Part shown: piece after piece, positions 12,049 to 20,319 of the stretch | Layout: each line of letters opens with the position of its first letter | Position numbering within the stretch: the stretch's first letter is position 1 | Assembly (NCBI GenBank): GCA_036725345.1 | Contig: DAIMEJ010000009.1 | Span: forward strand, 73,656 to 137,655 | DNA: 64,000 bases | DNA from: JAPLJU01 sp036725345 | GTDB lineage: Bacteria > Desulfobacterota > Syntrophia > Syntrophales > UBA2192 | Direction of reading: 5' to 3' | Notes under the pieces: model-generated | What the model was told of the DNA's origin: nothing | Seen by the model: only the letters and a program-made list of their open reading frames with translations | Database searches by the model: none | Made by a program: the position numbers and the translations under genes

Positions 12049-12079
12049 CCACGCACCATTCGTAAAAAAAGCTTTACGT

Positions 12080-12166
12080 GCCGAAGTGGTGGAATTTGGT
12101 AGACACGCTATCTTGAGGGGGTAGTGGGCACAACCCGTCCGGGTTCAAGTCCCGGCTTCGGCACCA
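12080..12166 (+). tRNA. tRNA-Leu(GAG)
   Basis: Class II tRNA of 87 bases with acceptor GCCGAAG/CTTCGGC, long variable arm, T-arm GGGTTCAAGTCCC and encoded CCA. The anticodon stem CTATC/GGTAG encloses TTGAGGG, giving GAG. The downstream segment has no gene until 12296. Confidence 0.95.
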
Positions 12167-12295
12167 TAAAGAAAGCACCTTGGGGGCGTTGGACCTGTTC
12201 CAATTCCCCCATTTTTTTGTTAAGGTGCCCACGGCAGGTGATCCGAATTTCGGGTCATCCCGATTGAAATCCCGGATCAGAAAAAGGAGGCTCAG

Positions 12296-13027
12296 ATGAC
12301 CAGTCACGAACGCATCATTGGCTCGCTTGTCCTGGCCCTGGGGATCGTGCTGGCCGGATGGCTCATCGGCAGGGGGCTCATGGCATGGCGAACAGCCGAC
12401 CGTTATGTCACCGTGAAGGGGTTTTCCGAAAGGGAGGTCAAGGCCGACATTGCACTTTGGCCGATACGATTTGTATCCACGAACGACAACCTCGGGCGTG
12501 CCCAGGCGGACATCAAGAAGAGCAAGGACATCATCCTCTCCTTCCTGGAGAAACACGGGATCGATCCGAAAACCGTTGAAATCCAGAAATTCGAGGTCAC
12601 GGACATCCTGGCCAATCCCTACCGCGGCACCGGAACCGTTCAGAGCCGCTACATCATCTCACAGACCCTGATGGTCCGGGTCAAGGATCCCTCGCTCGTC
12701 ATTGCCGCGAGCCAGGCCATCGGGGAGCTTGTCGACGCGGGTGTCATCCTCTCGGCGAACCCCGGCATGGAGAGCACGCCGTCGTACCTCTACACGGGCC
12801 TCAACACGCTGAAGCCGGAAATGATAGCCGAGGCCACGGCCAGCGCCCGCCTGGCGGCGGAGCAGTTCGCAAAGGACTCGGGCAGCAGGGTCGGCGGTAT
12901 CCGAAAGGCAAGCCAGGGGGTCTTCGAGATCCTGCCGCGGGACCGAACACCGGGGATGATGGAGTGGACGCAGCCCCAGAAGACCGTTCGCGTCGTATCG
13001 ACGGTCGAGTACTACCTGCAGGATTAA
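12296..13027 (+). CDS. SIMPL (DUF541) domain protein
   Basis: A 243-residue membrane-anchored protein with one N-terminal helix (about 8-29) followed by a SIMPL/DUF541 domain recognisable from VTVKGFSEREVKADIA (39-54) and the closing VRVVSTVEYYLQD. Family members are periplasmic or extracytoplasmic oligomers with no firmly established biochemical role. AAAAGGAGG immediately precedes the ATG. It stands alone between tRNA-Leu and a bidirectional terminator. Confidence 0.85.
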   Translation: MTSHERIIGSLVLALGIVLAGWLIGRGLMAWRTADRYVTVKGFSEREVKADIALWPIRFVSTNDNLGRAQADIKKSKDIILSFLEKHGIDPKTVEIQKFEVTDILANPYRGTGTVQSRYIISQTLMVRVKDPSLVIAASQAIGELVDAGVILSANPGMESTPSYLYTGLNTLKPEMIAEATASARLAAEQFAKDSGSRVGGIRKASQGVFEILPRDRTPGMMEWTQPQKTVRVVSTVEYYLQD

Positions 13028-13080
13028 ACGGACTTCCGTCGGCCTGTCCAGCCGACGACGGCCAGGAGATAACTTCATAA

Positions 13081-13118
13081 AAAAACCCCCGAATCAGAAG
13101 ATTCGGGGGTTTTTATCT
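13081..13118. terminator. Bidirectional rho-independent terminator
   Basis: Perfect stem CCCCCGAAT/ATTCGGGGG with loop CAGAAG, flanked by an A-tract on the left and a T-tract on the right. It therefore works on both strands and serves the convergent SIMPL and CFI-box genes. Confidence 0.85.
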
Positions 13119-13120
13119 TT

Positions 13121-14215
13121 TCACCGGCCGGCCAGGCGGAATCGCCATATGAAAGCAGCGGCAAGCAGGGCGAGAAGGGGAAGCGGCCCCGTATAGAGGA
13201 GGATGAAGCAAAGGCCTAGGACCGGCAGAAGCGCCACGCGGGTCAGGGATTTCAAGACCTCGTGACGCTCGACGAGGCCTGCGAGGGAAGGCGCATATCG
13301 CTCGTAGACGGACAGGAAGAGATGGCCTATCGGGTTTGACTTCATGTAACGATCGCGGAACTCCCGCAGAATGTCGAGATGAGGGTGCAGGGCCGACCCG
13401 TAGGCGGCTGTGGCGATGAAACAGCCGCCCCCGTCATCATCGGAATCCCCACCGCCCGAGACGGTGATGTCCGTCGGCACGCCGACGGTCGTCGCCTGCA
13501 GGTACTGCGTGTAGGGGAAAAACATGTAGCGGTTATCGTCGCCATCTCGTAAAAAGCCGACATTCAGTAAATCCGCAAGCGGGTGCTCGAAGCTCGAGAA
13601 CTCCACCCCCTCCGCGAAAGCGTTATCTCCCGGCCAGTCTATCCCAAGCGTGGCCTCACAGTTGTAAGTCTGCGTGTAAGTCCTGCCGCCGGCGCCGCCC
13701 GAGTAATACCCGTTCGGAGTGATGTCATAACCGATCTCTTCAAAGAGGTACTCCACGAGGCCGACACAGGTGAACCCGTTTTCTTTGGGGCCCTTCTGGT
13801 GACGGAACTGTATGTCATAATCGGCTCCCACCTGCTCCCGGGCCAGGAGGATTAGCTGATCAACCTGCTCCTCGGGCCACGCATCAAAACCGATGGGCAC
13901 CTTCGCCCCGAGATAGCGGCACCCGTCGTCGAGGTCGCTCTGGGGGATGAAATTCTCCGAGGCCGTCTCCTCCACCGTCGGCGTCACGGCGTGGATAATG
14001 CGGTTGTCGCCGATGTAGAGTCCCACGTGGCCGGATTTCATGTCCCGCAGGGCCAGGTCCAATACCGAGCAGGTAAGCTCGAGGACGTCGGTCCGCCCGT
14101 AGATCGTGTCGCCCTTGCTCGTGTGGTAGAGGATGGCTCCCCTTTGGAGGGCCGGGGCCTCGGCAGAGGCAAAAACGAAGGACAGGAGAATGAGGATGAA
14201 GACGGTCTTTTTCAT
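13121..14215 (-). CDS. Secreted permuted NlpC/P60-like (YiiX-type) hydrolase with CFI-box C-terminus
   Basis: A 364-residue exported protein. Residues 1-20 form a signal peptide. SGHVGLYIGDNRIIHAV (61-77) followed later by FTCVGLVEYLF (148-158) gives the His-before-Cys order of circularly permuted papain-fold enzymes (YaeF/YiiX), with His63 and Cys150 as likely catalytic residues. After a Gly/Asp-rich linker (254-264) comes CFIATAAYGS (265-274), the CFI-box sorting-type module, ending in a hydrophobic segment (about 330-358) and basic tail. Substrate unknown; lipid, peptide or amide hydrolysis are possible from the fold. Its ATG overlaps the stop of the HEAT-repeat gene, so the two are translationally coupled. 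Confidence 0.75.
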   Translation of the reverse strand: MKKTVFILILLSFVFASAEAPALQRGAILYHTSKGDTIYGRTDVLELTCSVLDLALRDMKSGHVGLYIGDNRIIHAVTPTVEETASENFIPQSDLDDGCRYLGAKVPIGFDAWPEEQVDQLILLAREQVGADYDIQFRHQKGPKENGFTCVGLVEYLFEEIGYDITPNGYYSGGAGGRTYTQTYNCEATLGIDWPGDNAFAEGVEFSSFEHPLADLLNVGFLRDGDDNRYMFFPYTQYLQATTVGVPTDITVSGGGDSDDDGGGCFIATAAYGSALHPHLDILREFRDRYMKSNPIGHLFLSVYERYAPSLAGLVERHEVLKSLTRVALLPVLGLCFILLYTGPLPLLALLAAAFIWRFRLAGR

Positions 14216-14967
14216 CGGCCGGCCCCCCCTGCAGCCTTTCGAACCATCGGCGACGAGTCGCCGCCGGCGGCCCTGAGGGCCTCCCGCCCCTCCGGACTGA
14301 TGGACGTGAATTTCGCGAGACAGAGGGCCGCGTTGTAACGAACCAGCGGATCCGTGTCGGACCTGAGCACTCGAACAAGGGCACCCTCCACGGAAGCACT
14401 CTCGTTTTGAGCAAGGGCCCGGACGATTTCCGCGCGGACCATGCGGTCCCCCTCCGCCTCGAGGCGGGAGAGGAGGAGATTCACGGCATCATCGTCCCCG
14501 ATCATGCCCAGGGCCTGTGCGGCCTTGAAGCGGATCCGGTCGTCCCCGCCCGAGAGGGCCTCCGTGAGCAAGGGGAGGGACTCCACGGCCTTCATAGTCC
14601 CGAATGCGAGCAGGGTGGTGTAGCGCAGATTCTGCCCACTCTTCGGGCTTTTGTAGGTGGTTTCATAGGCGGAGAGGATCTCGGCGCGCGGCTCCCCGAT
14701 ACGCGCCAGGGCCATGACCGCGCCGGCCCTCACCTTCCGTTGCTCGGCGGGATTTTTCAGAATCTGAAGCAGCGGCCCCGAGGCATTCGGGTCGCCGGAC
14801 CTCCCCAGGGCCATGACGGCCCGGGAGCGGTCTTCTACGCTCCGTGTGCGGTCCTGGGCCACGGCGAGATCGGAATCACCGCCCTGCCCGGCACCGGCAA
14901 CCGGTGACAGGACGACAGGGATGAATAAAGCAATGAACAGAGAGATGAATATCTTCCGAAAAATCAT
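14212..14967 (-). CDS. Exported HEAT-repeat protein
   Basis: A 251-residue protein with a clear signal peptide (1-27, ending VAGAGQ) and then a run of about six HEAT/PBS-lyase-type repeats, each a pair of helices with motifs such as VMALGRSGDP, VMALARIGEPR and AAQALGMIGDDDAVNLL. Such repeats act as periplasmic protein-binding scaffolds. The 4-base overlap with the CFI-box hydrolase gene suggests the two products work together, perhaps scaffold and enzyme (inference). Confidence 0.8.
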   Translation of the reverse strand: MIFRKIFISLFIALFIPVVLSPVAGAGQGGDSDLAVAQDRTRSVEDRSRAVMALGRSGDPNASGPLLQILKNPAEQRKVRAGAVMALARIGEPRAEILSAYETTYKSPKSGQNLRYTTLLAFGTMKAVESLPLLTEALSGGDDRIRFKAAQALGMIGDDDAVNLLLSRLEAEGDRMVRAEIVRALAQNESASVEGALVRVLRSDTDPLVRYNAALCLAKFTSISPEGREALRAAGGDSSPMVRKAAGGAGR

Positions 14968-15292
14968 AAAGCCTCCTCCACGGGTGTTTGAAGAGCCCCG
15001 GCTCAGGGCGGGGTTGGAGCAGCAAAAAAGGTGTGAATTTTATATACGAACAGCCTGCCCGATGCAAAGCCATATTTACGCCCCCGTTGATGAAACAGGC
15101 CCCTTCGCGTTTCAAAGTCTCCTGGAGACCCCGGGATAGGCCGGGCCGTAAATGAAGGCCTCCTTCTTGCGCCATACAGTAAAAAATTATCAAAGTCTGA
15201 CCCGGGATCATTGACGAAGCCCCCGGAAGCGTATAGGATGCTCCATCGACAGGGGCGTGTTTATCCGGGCCGCTCGAGCATGGACAGGACAG
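14968..15292. promoter_or_regulatory. 325-base divergent intergenic region with candidate promoter
   Basis: No gene seen. On the minus strand TATAAA (15039-15044) with TTGCAT 17 bases upstream is a plausible promoter for the HEAT/CFI-box pair. The segment also holds the small palindrome GAGCCCCGGCTC near 14992 and two copies of TCAAAGTCT about 78 bases apart (near 15113 and 15190), each followed within about 15 bases by CCCGGGAT. No clear promoter was recognised for ptb on the plus strand. Confidence 0.4.
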
Positions 15293-16216
15293 ATGATCAG
15301 GGACTTCAGAACGCTCATGGAAGAGGCCGCTTCCCGCGGACCGAGGAAGGTCGCCGTCATTCTGCCCCACGAGACGGCGTCGGTCGAGGCGATCAATGAA
15401 GCGCAGGCCGAGGGTCTGGCCGAGGGTATCCTGATCGGGCAGTCGAGCCTCGTGGAGTCCCTGCTGAGGCAATTGAATATTCCCCTCAATCGTTTCGAGA
15501 TACACAATGAAAAAGACGCCGATCGGGCTGCGGAATACGGCGTCCGACTGGCCGCCTTGGGTGGGGCTGACATTCTCCTGAAGGGAAGCATTTCGACCAA
15601 CAAGCTTCTGGGGGCGGCCTTGCGCGGCCCGCAAAACCTCAGGACGGGGAACCTCCTGAGCGACGTTTTCATCTTCGAGGACAGCCGGGAGGGCAGACGG
15701 GCCATCACGCTGGCCTCCGACGGCGGTGTCAACGTCGCGCCGGGCCTGAAGGAGAAGATCGGCATCATAAAAAACGCCGTGGCGGTCGCTCACGCCCTGG
15801 GGATCGGGGTCCCGAAGGTGGCCATCCTTTCGGGCGTGGAAAAGGTTCAACCGGAAGTGCAGTCTACGGTGGATGCTCTTGCCCTGGCCAAAATATGCTC
15901 CTACGGGGAGATTCCCGACTGCATTGTGGACGGTCCTTTCGCGCTGGACAACGCCATTTCCCTGGAGGCCGCGCAGATCAAAAAAGTGGAATCGCCGGTG
16001 GCCGGCTCCGCCGACATCCTCATCCTGCCGGACCTCGAAGCGGGCAACATCTTCGGAAAGGCGCTGGTCTACTACGGGGGGAAAGACCTCGCCCACGTCA
16101 TCGTCGGCGCGAAAGTCCCCATCCTGATCAGCTCACGCTCCGATCCGCCCGCGGCGAGACTGGCCTCCATCGCCCTGGGTGTTCTGCTTTCATCGTCGGG
16201 GAGAGAGGCGGTATGA
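15293..16216 (+). CDS. ptb: Phosphate acyltransferase, phosphate butyryltransferase type
   Basis: Transfers an acyl group between CoA and phosphate (butyryl or a related acyl group). The 307-residue reading from MIRDFRTLMEEA aligns from end to end with the Ptb/Pta family: LLKGSISTNKLLGA (substrate loop), INVAP-like GGVNVAPGL, CIVDGPFALDNAIS and the C-terminal ADILILPDLEAGNIFGKAL. A GTG at 15257 would add 12 residues; neither start has an ideal ribosome-binding site. With no buk neighbour, its role could be in syntrophic acyl-CoA metabolism or in branched-acid degradation (inference). Confidence 0.85.
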   Translation: MIRDFRTLMEEAASRGPRKVAVILPHETASVEAINEAQAEGLAEGILIGQSSLVESLLRQLNIPLNRFEIHNEKDADRAAEYGVRLAALGGADILLKGSISTNKLLGAALRGPQNLRTGNLLSDVFIFEDSREGRRAITLASDGGVNVAPGLKEKIGIIKNAVAVAHALGIGVPKVAILSGVEKVQPEVQSTVDALALAKICSYGEIPDCIVDGPFALDNAISLEAAQIKKVESPVAGSADILILPDLEAGNIFGKALVYYGGKDLAHVIVGAKVPILISSRSDPPAARLASIALGVLLSSSGREAV

Positions 16217-16241
16217 CGCAGTTACAAGGGGAGAACGGCTT

Positions 16242-16673
16242 ATGAAGATCACGCAAGTGTCGGTCTTTCTGGACAACCGCCCGGGGGTGCTCGCGGAACT
16301 GACGGAGTATCTCGGCGCGAAGGGCGTCAACATCCGCGCGCTGAGCGTTGCCGAGTCGAGGGATTTCGGCGTCATCCGGATGATCGTCCCCGACCCGTCC
16401 CGCGTTGCGGAACTGCTGGGGAAGAAGGGGTACAACATCCGGAAAGTGGAGGTGCTCGCCGTGCGGGTGACCGACGAACCCGGGGGGCTCGGAAAGGCAC
16501 TGCGAGTGCTCGCCGATGAGGTCCTGAACGTGGATTACCTCTACACGTTCCTGGACAAGCTGGGAGGCGAGGCCGTCGTGATCCTGCGGGTCGACAATCT
16601 CGACTTTGCGAAGGCCGTTCTGAAAAACAAAGGCTTCAGTCTGCTGTCCCAGGATGATTTTCAGCGGCTCTGA
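16242..16673 (+). CDS. Tandem ACT-domain protein
   Basis: A 143-residue protein made of two ACT domains: about 1-70 (ITQVSVFLDNRPGVLAELTEYL) and 71-143 (VLAVRVTDEPGGLGKALRVL). Such stand-alone ACT pairs bind amino acids or other small ligands and occur next to acyl-CoA ligases and transferases in anaerobic deltaproteobacteria. Start placed at the ATG following AAGGGGAG. It lies 25 bases after ptb, so a regulatory link to acyl-phosphate metabolism is plausible. A terminator follows. Confidence 0.85.
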   Translation: MKITQVSVFLDNRPGVLAELTEYLGAKGVNIRALSVAESRDFGVIRMIVPDPSRVAELLGKKGYNIRKVEVLAVRVTDEPGGLGKALRVLADEVLNVDYLYTFLDKLGGEAVVILRVDNLDFAKAVLKNKGFSLLSQDDFQRL

Positions 16674-16677
16674 ATGA

Positions 16678-16716
16678 AAGCCCCCTTGACCGCCTGCGCG
16701 ACCAAGGGGGCTTTGA
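16678..16716 (+). terminator. Rho-independent terminator after the ACT gene
   Basis: Stem AAAGCCCCCTTG/CAAGGGGGCTTT with a 14-base loop, only 4 bases after the stop codon. The T-tract is short. The A-rich 5' flank means it may also act for the minus-strand tRNA-Glu/Gln transcript. Confidence 0.75.
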
Positions 16717-16721
16717 ATATC

Positions 16722-16796
16722 TGGTGGTCCCAAAGGGAATCGAACCCTTGTTTCCGGCGTGAGAGGCCAGCGTCCTAACCGCTAGACGATGGGACC
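16722..16796 (-). tRNA. tRNA-Glu(CTC)
   Basis: Minus-strand cloverleaf with acceptor GGTCCCA, anticodon loop CTCTCAC (CTC), T-arm GGGTTCGATTCCC and encoded CCA. It is separated by one base from tRNA-Gln, downstream of gltX. Confidence 0.95.
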
Positions 16797-16797
16797 T

Positions 16798-16871
16798 TGG
16801 CTGGGGGACTAGGATTCGAACCTAGGTAGCAGGATCCAGAGTCCTGAGTCCTACCGCTAGACGATCCCCCA
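16798..16871 (-). tRNA. tRNA-Gln(CTG)
   Basis: Minus-strand cloverleaf with acceptor TGGGGGA/TCCCCCA, anticodon loop CTCTGGA (CTG), T-arm AGGTTCGAATCCT and encoded CCA. It lies directly after gltX, whose enzyme may charge both this tRNA and the adjacent tRNA-Glu if the organism uses the amidotransferase route. Confidence 0.94.
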
Positions 16872-16936
16872 GCAGCGTCCGAATTGAGAAGGCGCGAATT
16901 TAGACAATTCGCCACTCAATGTCAACACGAAATTTC

Positions 16937-18382
16937 CTATTTCCCCCCCCGGCCGAGTACCTTCCGAATCCGCTCGAGAACCCTATCCTTCCCGAGGGTG
17001 ATCATGACCTGATCGATCCCGGGGCTTACCGCCTTCCCGGTGAGAGCCACGCGCAGAGGCTGGACAACGGCCTTGAGTTTCACGCCCCGTTCCTCGGCGA
17101 TGGTCCGCAGGAGACTCTCGATCCCTTCCTTCGTGAAGCTCTCGAGGGCCGGAAGTCTCTGTGACAGGACTTCGAGGTAACCCAGCCCTTCCGGGTTCAG
17201 ATATTCGTTGCGCAGCTTATCGTCGCAGATGACATCGTCAGAGAAGTAGAAGGCGGCGGACTCGGCCATCTCGACCAGGGTCTTCGAGCGTGACTGGAGA
17301 TCTGAAACGACGCTCCTGACAAAATCAGCCTTCGGCTCGCGGATCCCCATGTTCGCCAGGAAGGGGGCCACCTCCCGGGCGAGTCGGTCTGAGTCGCTCT
17401 GCCGGATGTAGTGCTGGTTGAGCCACAGGAGCTTTTCCGGGTTGAAGACGGCGGCCGCCTTCCCGACCGAATCCAGCGAAAAACGCTCGATGAGCTCCTG
17501 CACCGTGAAGATCTCCTGATCCCCGTAGGACCAGCCGAGTCTCACCAGGTAGTTCACGAGCGCCTCGGGCAGATATCCCATATCCTTGTAGGCCATGACG
17601 GAGGTAGCCCCGTGCCTCTTGCTGAGCCTCGTCTTGTCGGAGCCGAGAATCATGGGCACATGGCCGAAGGCGGGGATCGGATAACCGAGGGCCTCGTAGA
17701 TGAGGATCTGCCTCGGCGTGTTGTTCAGGTGGTCGTCGCCCCGGATGACGTGGGTGATCTCCATGAGGGCGTCGTCCACGACGACGGCGAAATTGTAGGT
17801 CGGGTACCCGTCGCTTCGCTCGATCACAAGGTCGTCAAGCTCCTCGTTCGAGAACTGCACCGTCCCCTTGATGAGGTCCCTGACGATGGTCGCCCCGGCG
17901 TGGGGACAGCGGAAACGGACGACAGAGCCCGGCGATTTCTTGAGGTTCCGGTCCCGGCAGGTGCCATCGTACTTGGGCTTCTGACCCGTGGCGAGGGCCT
18001 TTTTGCGCTTTGCCTCCAGCAGGTCCTGGGGGCAGACGCAGTAATAGGCCTTCCCCTCCCCGACGAGTTTTTCCACAGCCTCTTTGTGGAGGTTCACCCG
18101 CTGGGCCTGAAAATAGGGTCCTTCATCCCAGGTCAGCCCGAGCCAGGTCATCGCATCCAGAATGGCCCGTGTCGATTCCTCCGTCGAGCGAAGCTGATCC
18201 GTGTCTTCGATTCTCAGGATGAAGGCGCCGCCTTCGTGACGCGCAAAGAGCCAGTTGAAAAGCGCCGTTCTGGCCCCACCGATGTGGAGAAAACCGGTCG
18301 GCGATGGGGCAAAACGCGTCCGGATACCTGCTTTTTGAGAACTTTTCATGAAGAAAACCGCCGCTTTTTTGTTGCCTTTCAT
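16937..18382 (-). CDS. gltX: Glutamate--tRNA ligase
   Basis: Class I aminoacyl-tRNA synthetase. The 481-residue protein has RFAPSPTGFLHIGGART (23-39) containing the HIGH-type motif and KTRLSKRHG (250-258) as the KMSKS-type loop. GGAGGG seven bases before the ATG at 18382 fixes the start. It is followed by tRNA-Gln and tRNA-Glu on the same strand; whether it is discriminating or misacylates tRNA-Gln cannot be decided from sequence reading alone. Confidence 0.96.
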   Translation of the reverse strand: MKGNKKAAVFFMKSSQKAGIRTRFAPSPTGFLHIGGARTALFNWLFARHEGGAFILRIEDTDQLRSTEESTRAILDAMTWLGLTWDEGPYFQAQRVNLHKEAVEKLVGEGKAYYCVCPQDLLEAKRKKALATGQKPKYDGTCRDRNLKKSPGSVVRFRCPHAGATIVRDLIKGTVQFSNEELDDLVIERSDGYPTYNFAVVVDDALMEITHVIRGDDHLNNTPRQILIYEALGYPIPAFGHVPMILGSDKTRLSKRHGATSVMAYKDMGYLPEALVNYLVRLGWSYGDQEIFTVQELIERFSLDSVGKAAAVFNPEKLLWLNQHYIRQSDSDRLAREVAPFLANMGIREPKADFVRSVVSDLQSRSKTLVEMAESAAFYFSDDVICDDKLRNEYLNPEGLGYLEVLSQRLPALESFTKEGIESLLRTIAEERGVKLKAVVQPLRVALTGKAVSPGIDQVMITLGKDRVLERIRKVLGRGGK

Positions 18383-18508
18383 ACATACACCCTCCAGCCT
18401 TTGTCAAGCCGCATTTCCTCTCCGCAGGGGGCTCCTGATCTCCGCCACGGCGCCGGTCTGTCCCGCGGGCTTTGGCGGCTCTACATTGCGGAAAATGAAA
18501 TAATTTCC

Positions 18509-18537
18509 TTGACAGAATGGCCGATTTATAATCTACA
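18509..18537 (+). promoter_or_regulatory. Candidate promoter of the DUF177-rpmF-fab operon
   Basis: TTGACA at 18509-18514 is followed by a perfect TATAAT at 18527-18532, but only 12 bases apart. With a normal 17-base spacer the -10 would be TCTACA (18532-18537). Either way this AT-rich patch in the 223-base divergent gap is the likely start of the operon. Confidence 0.4.
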
Positions 18538-18605
18538 AGTGCAATTTAGCCCCATATAAAAAAAGTTGCTCTTTTCAGGGGATATGTTTATTTTACTCAT
18601 CACGC

Positions 18606-19160
18606 ATGACGACGATTAAAGTTTCCAATATCCCCGAAGAGGGGCTCAAGCTCCATTTCAGGCTGGATGGGGAAAAACTGAAGGATATCTTTAAGGTGGA
18701 CCGGGGCATGGATTTCCGTGCCCACGCCCTAGACGTGACCTGCGACGTGGTCAAGGTCCAGGAAACGGTCCGTCTGTATCTTCGTCTGGAGACGAAGATC
18801 GATTTTGACTGCGGGCGTTGCCTTGAATGCATCAGCCTGCCCGTGAGGGGCGATGCGGACTACACCCTGGTGCCTTTCACGGAGGAGACGGAGGTCGACG
18901 GGGAGTGGTCAGGCGAAGACGATGCCTTCGGGTTTTACAGGGAAGACCTGATCGACCTGGAATCCCTCGTCTACGAGCAGGTTCTTCTCCAGATTCCCCT
19001 CAAGCCCCTTTGCAGTGAGAATTGCCGGGGGCTCTGTCCCCGCTGCGGAACGAACCTGAACGTGTCCTCATGCGGCTGCAGGGAAGACCGGCCTGACAGC
19101 CCCTTTGCCGCGTTGAAGAACATGAAAATCACGAAACAAGACCAGAGAAAGAAGGTTTAA
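18606..19160 (+). CDS. DUF177 (YceD-type) protein
   Basis: A 184-residue member of the DUF177 family that precedes rpmF in most bacteria and is implicated in 23S rRNA handling in some of them. Visible marks are DCGRCLECISLPV (about 71-83) and a C-terminal Cys cluster, CSENCRGLCPRCG followed by CGC, that resembles a metal-binding site. It ends 4 bases before rpmF. Confidence 0.88.
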   Translation: MTTIKVSNIPEEGLKLHFRLDGEKLKDIFKVDRGMDFRAHALDVTCDVVKVQETVRLYLRLETKIDFDCGRCLECISLPVRGDADYTLVPFTEETEVDGEWSGEDDAFGFYREDLIDLESLVYEQVLLQIPLKPLCSENCRGLCPRCGTNLNVSSCGCREDRPDSPFAALKNMKITKQDQRKKV

Positions 19161-19164
19161 TGTT

Positions 19165-19350
19165 ATGCCGAACCCAGTCAAGCGACATTCAAAATCAAGA
19201 AGGAACAAGAGGCGCTCCCATGATTTTCTGAAATCCCCGGCGACCTCCGTCTGTCCGCAGTGCAACGAACCCAAGTTGCCGCATCACGCCTGCCCGAGTT
19301 GCGGATCCTACAAAGGCAGGGAAGTGACCAGCGTTGAAAAAGAGTCTTAA
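19165..19350 (+). CDS. rpmF: 50S ribosomal protein L32
   Basis: A 61-residue L32 beginning MPNPVKRHSKSRRNKRRSH, with the four-Cys zinc form CPQC...CPSCG. It directly follows DUF177 as usual. Normally plsX and fabH come next; here fabD starts 27 bases later. Confidence 0.97.
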   Translation: MPNPVKRHSKSRRNKRRSHDFLKSPATSVCPQCNEPKLPHHACPSCGSYKGREVTSVEKES

Positions 19351-19377
19351 TCCTCAGTGACCGGCCAGGGGGAGCAC

Positions 19378-20319
19378 ATGCGCGCACTGGGCATTGTCTT
19401 TCCCGGACAGGGCGCACAGTACGTCGGTATGGGGCGGGACCTCTACGAAGGCTTCGAGGTTGTCCGGACCACCTTTTCGGAAGCCCGGGAGATTCTGGGT
19501 TTCGATGTGGCAACCCTCTGTTTTGAAGGCCCCCAGGAGGAGCTGGACCTCACCATCAACACGCAGATGACGATCCTGGCCCTGAATGCGGCATGCTACA
19601 GGGTCTTTGAACATTCGACACCCTCCCGGCCCCGGGTCATGGCGGGGCACAGCCTGGGTGAATACAGCGCCCTTTGCGCCTCCGGCGCCTTGACCTTCGG
19701 CGACGTCCTGAAACTCGTACAGGCCCGAAGCCGGCATCAGCAGGAAGCCGTTCCCGTGGGTGTGGGTTCCATGGCAGCCATCATCGGTCTCGAGCGGTCG
19801 GCTGTGGAGAATATCTGCAGCGAGGTCTCCCTGAAGAACGGGGCGGTCACGGTGGCGAATTACAACGCGCCCGAACAGATCGTCGTCTCCGGCCTGGCCG
19901 CCGCCGTCGAGTCCGTCATGAGCCGGGCCAGGGAAAAGGGCGCCAAGAGGGCGATCCGGCTCCCCCTGAGTGTTCCCTTTCACTGCGGTTTACTGTTCGA
20001 AGCCGCGAGGCGGTTCGAAAAGGACCTGGAGGGCGTCGAGATCCGTCAGGGCGACATCCCCGTCCTTTCAAACGTCGATCCCGCGGTGGTTCACGGGCCG
20101 GACAACACAAGAGAACTCCTGACCCGTCACATCACGGCCCCCGTGAGATGGCAGGAAACGATCGAGAAGATGGCCCTCATGGGTATCGACACGATCGTGG
20201 AAATGGGCCCACGCAAAATTTTGTCGGCCCTTTCCAAGCGGATCGACGGCCGGATCCGGATGCTCAACGTGGAGGACCGGGATTCGCTGAAGAAGACCCT
20301 GGAGTTTCTCAACCCATGA
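19378..20319 (+). CDS. fabD: Malonyl-CoA--ACP transacylase
   Basis: Loads malonyl groups onto acyl carrier protein for fatty-acid synthesis. Start set at the ATG preceded by GGGGGAG (19378); an in-frame GTG 21 bases upstream has no ribosome-binding site. The 313 residues carry the nucleophile Ser92 in GHSLGE and a downstream FHCGLL His. The stop overlaps the fabG start (ATGA). Confidence 0.96.
   Translation: MRALGIVFPGQGAQYVGMGRDLYEGFEVVRTTFSEAREILGFDVATLCFEGPQEELDLTINTQMTILALNAACYRVFEHSTPSRPRVMAGHSLGEYSALCASGALTFGDVLKLVQARSRHQQEAVPVGVGSMAAIIGLERSAVENICSEVSLKNGAVTVANYNAPEQIVVSGLAAAVESVMSRAREKGAKRAIRLPLSVPFHCGLLFEAARRFEKDLEGVEIRQGDIPVLSNVDPAVVHGPDNTRELLTRHITAPVRWQETIEKMALMGIDTIVEMGPRKILSALSKRIDGRIRMLNVEDRDSLKKTLEFLNP

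Noticed and set aside
19674..20315. Long N-terminal extension of fabG reaching back into fabD.
   Set aside because: The extension is Arg/Gly-rich out-of-frame fabD sequence; the natural fabG start overlaps the fabD stop and gives the normal length.
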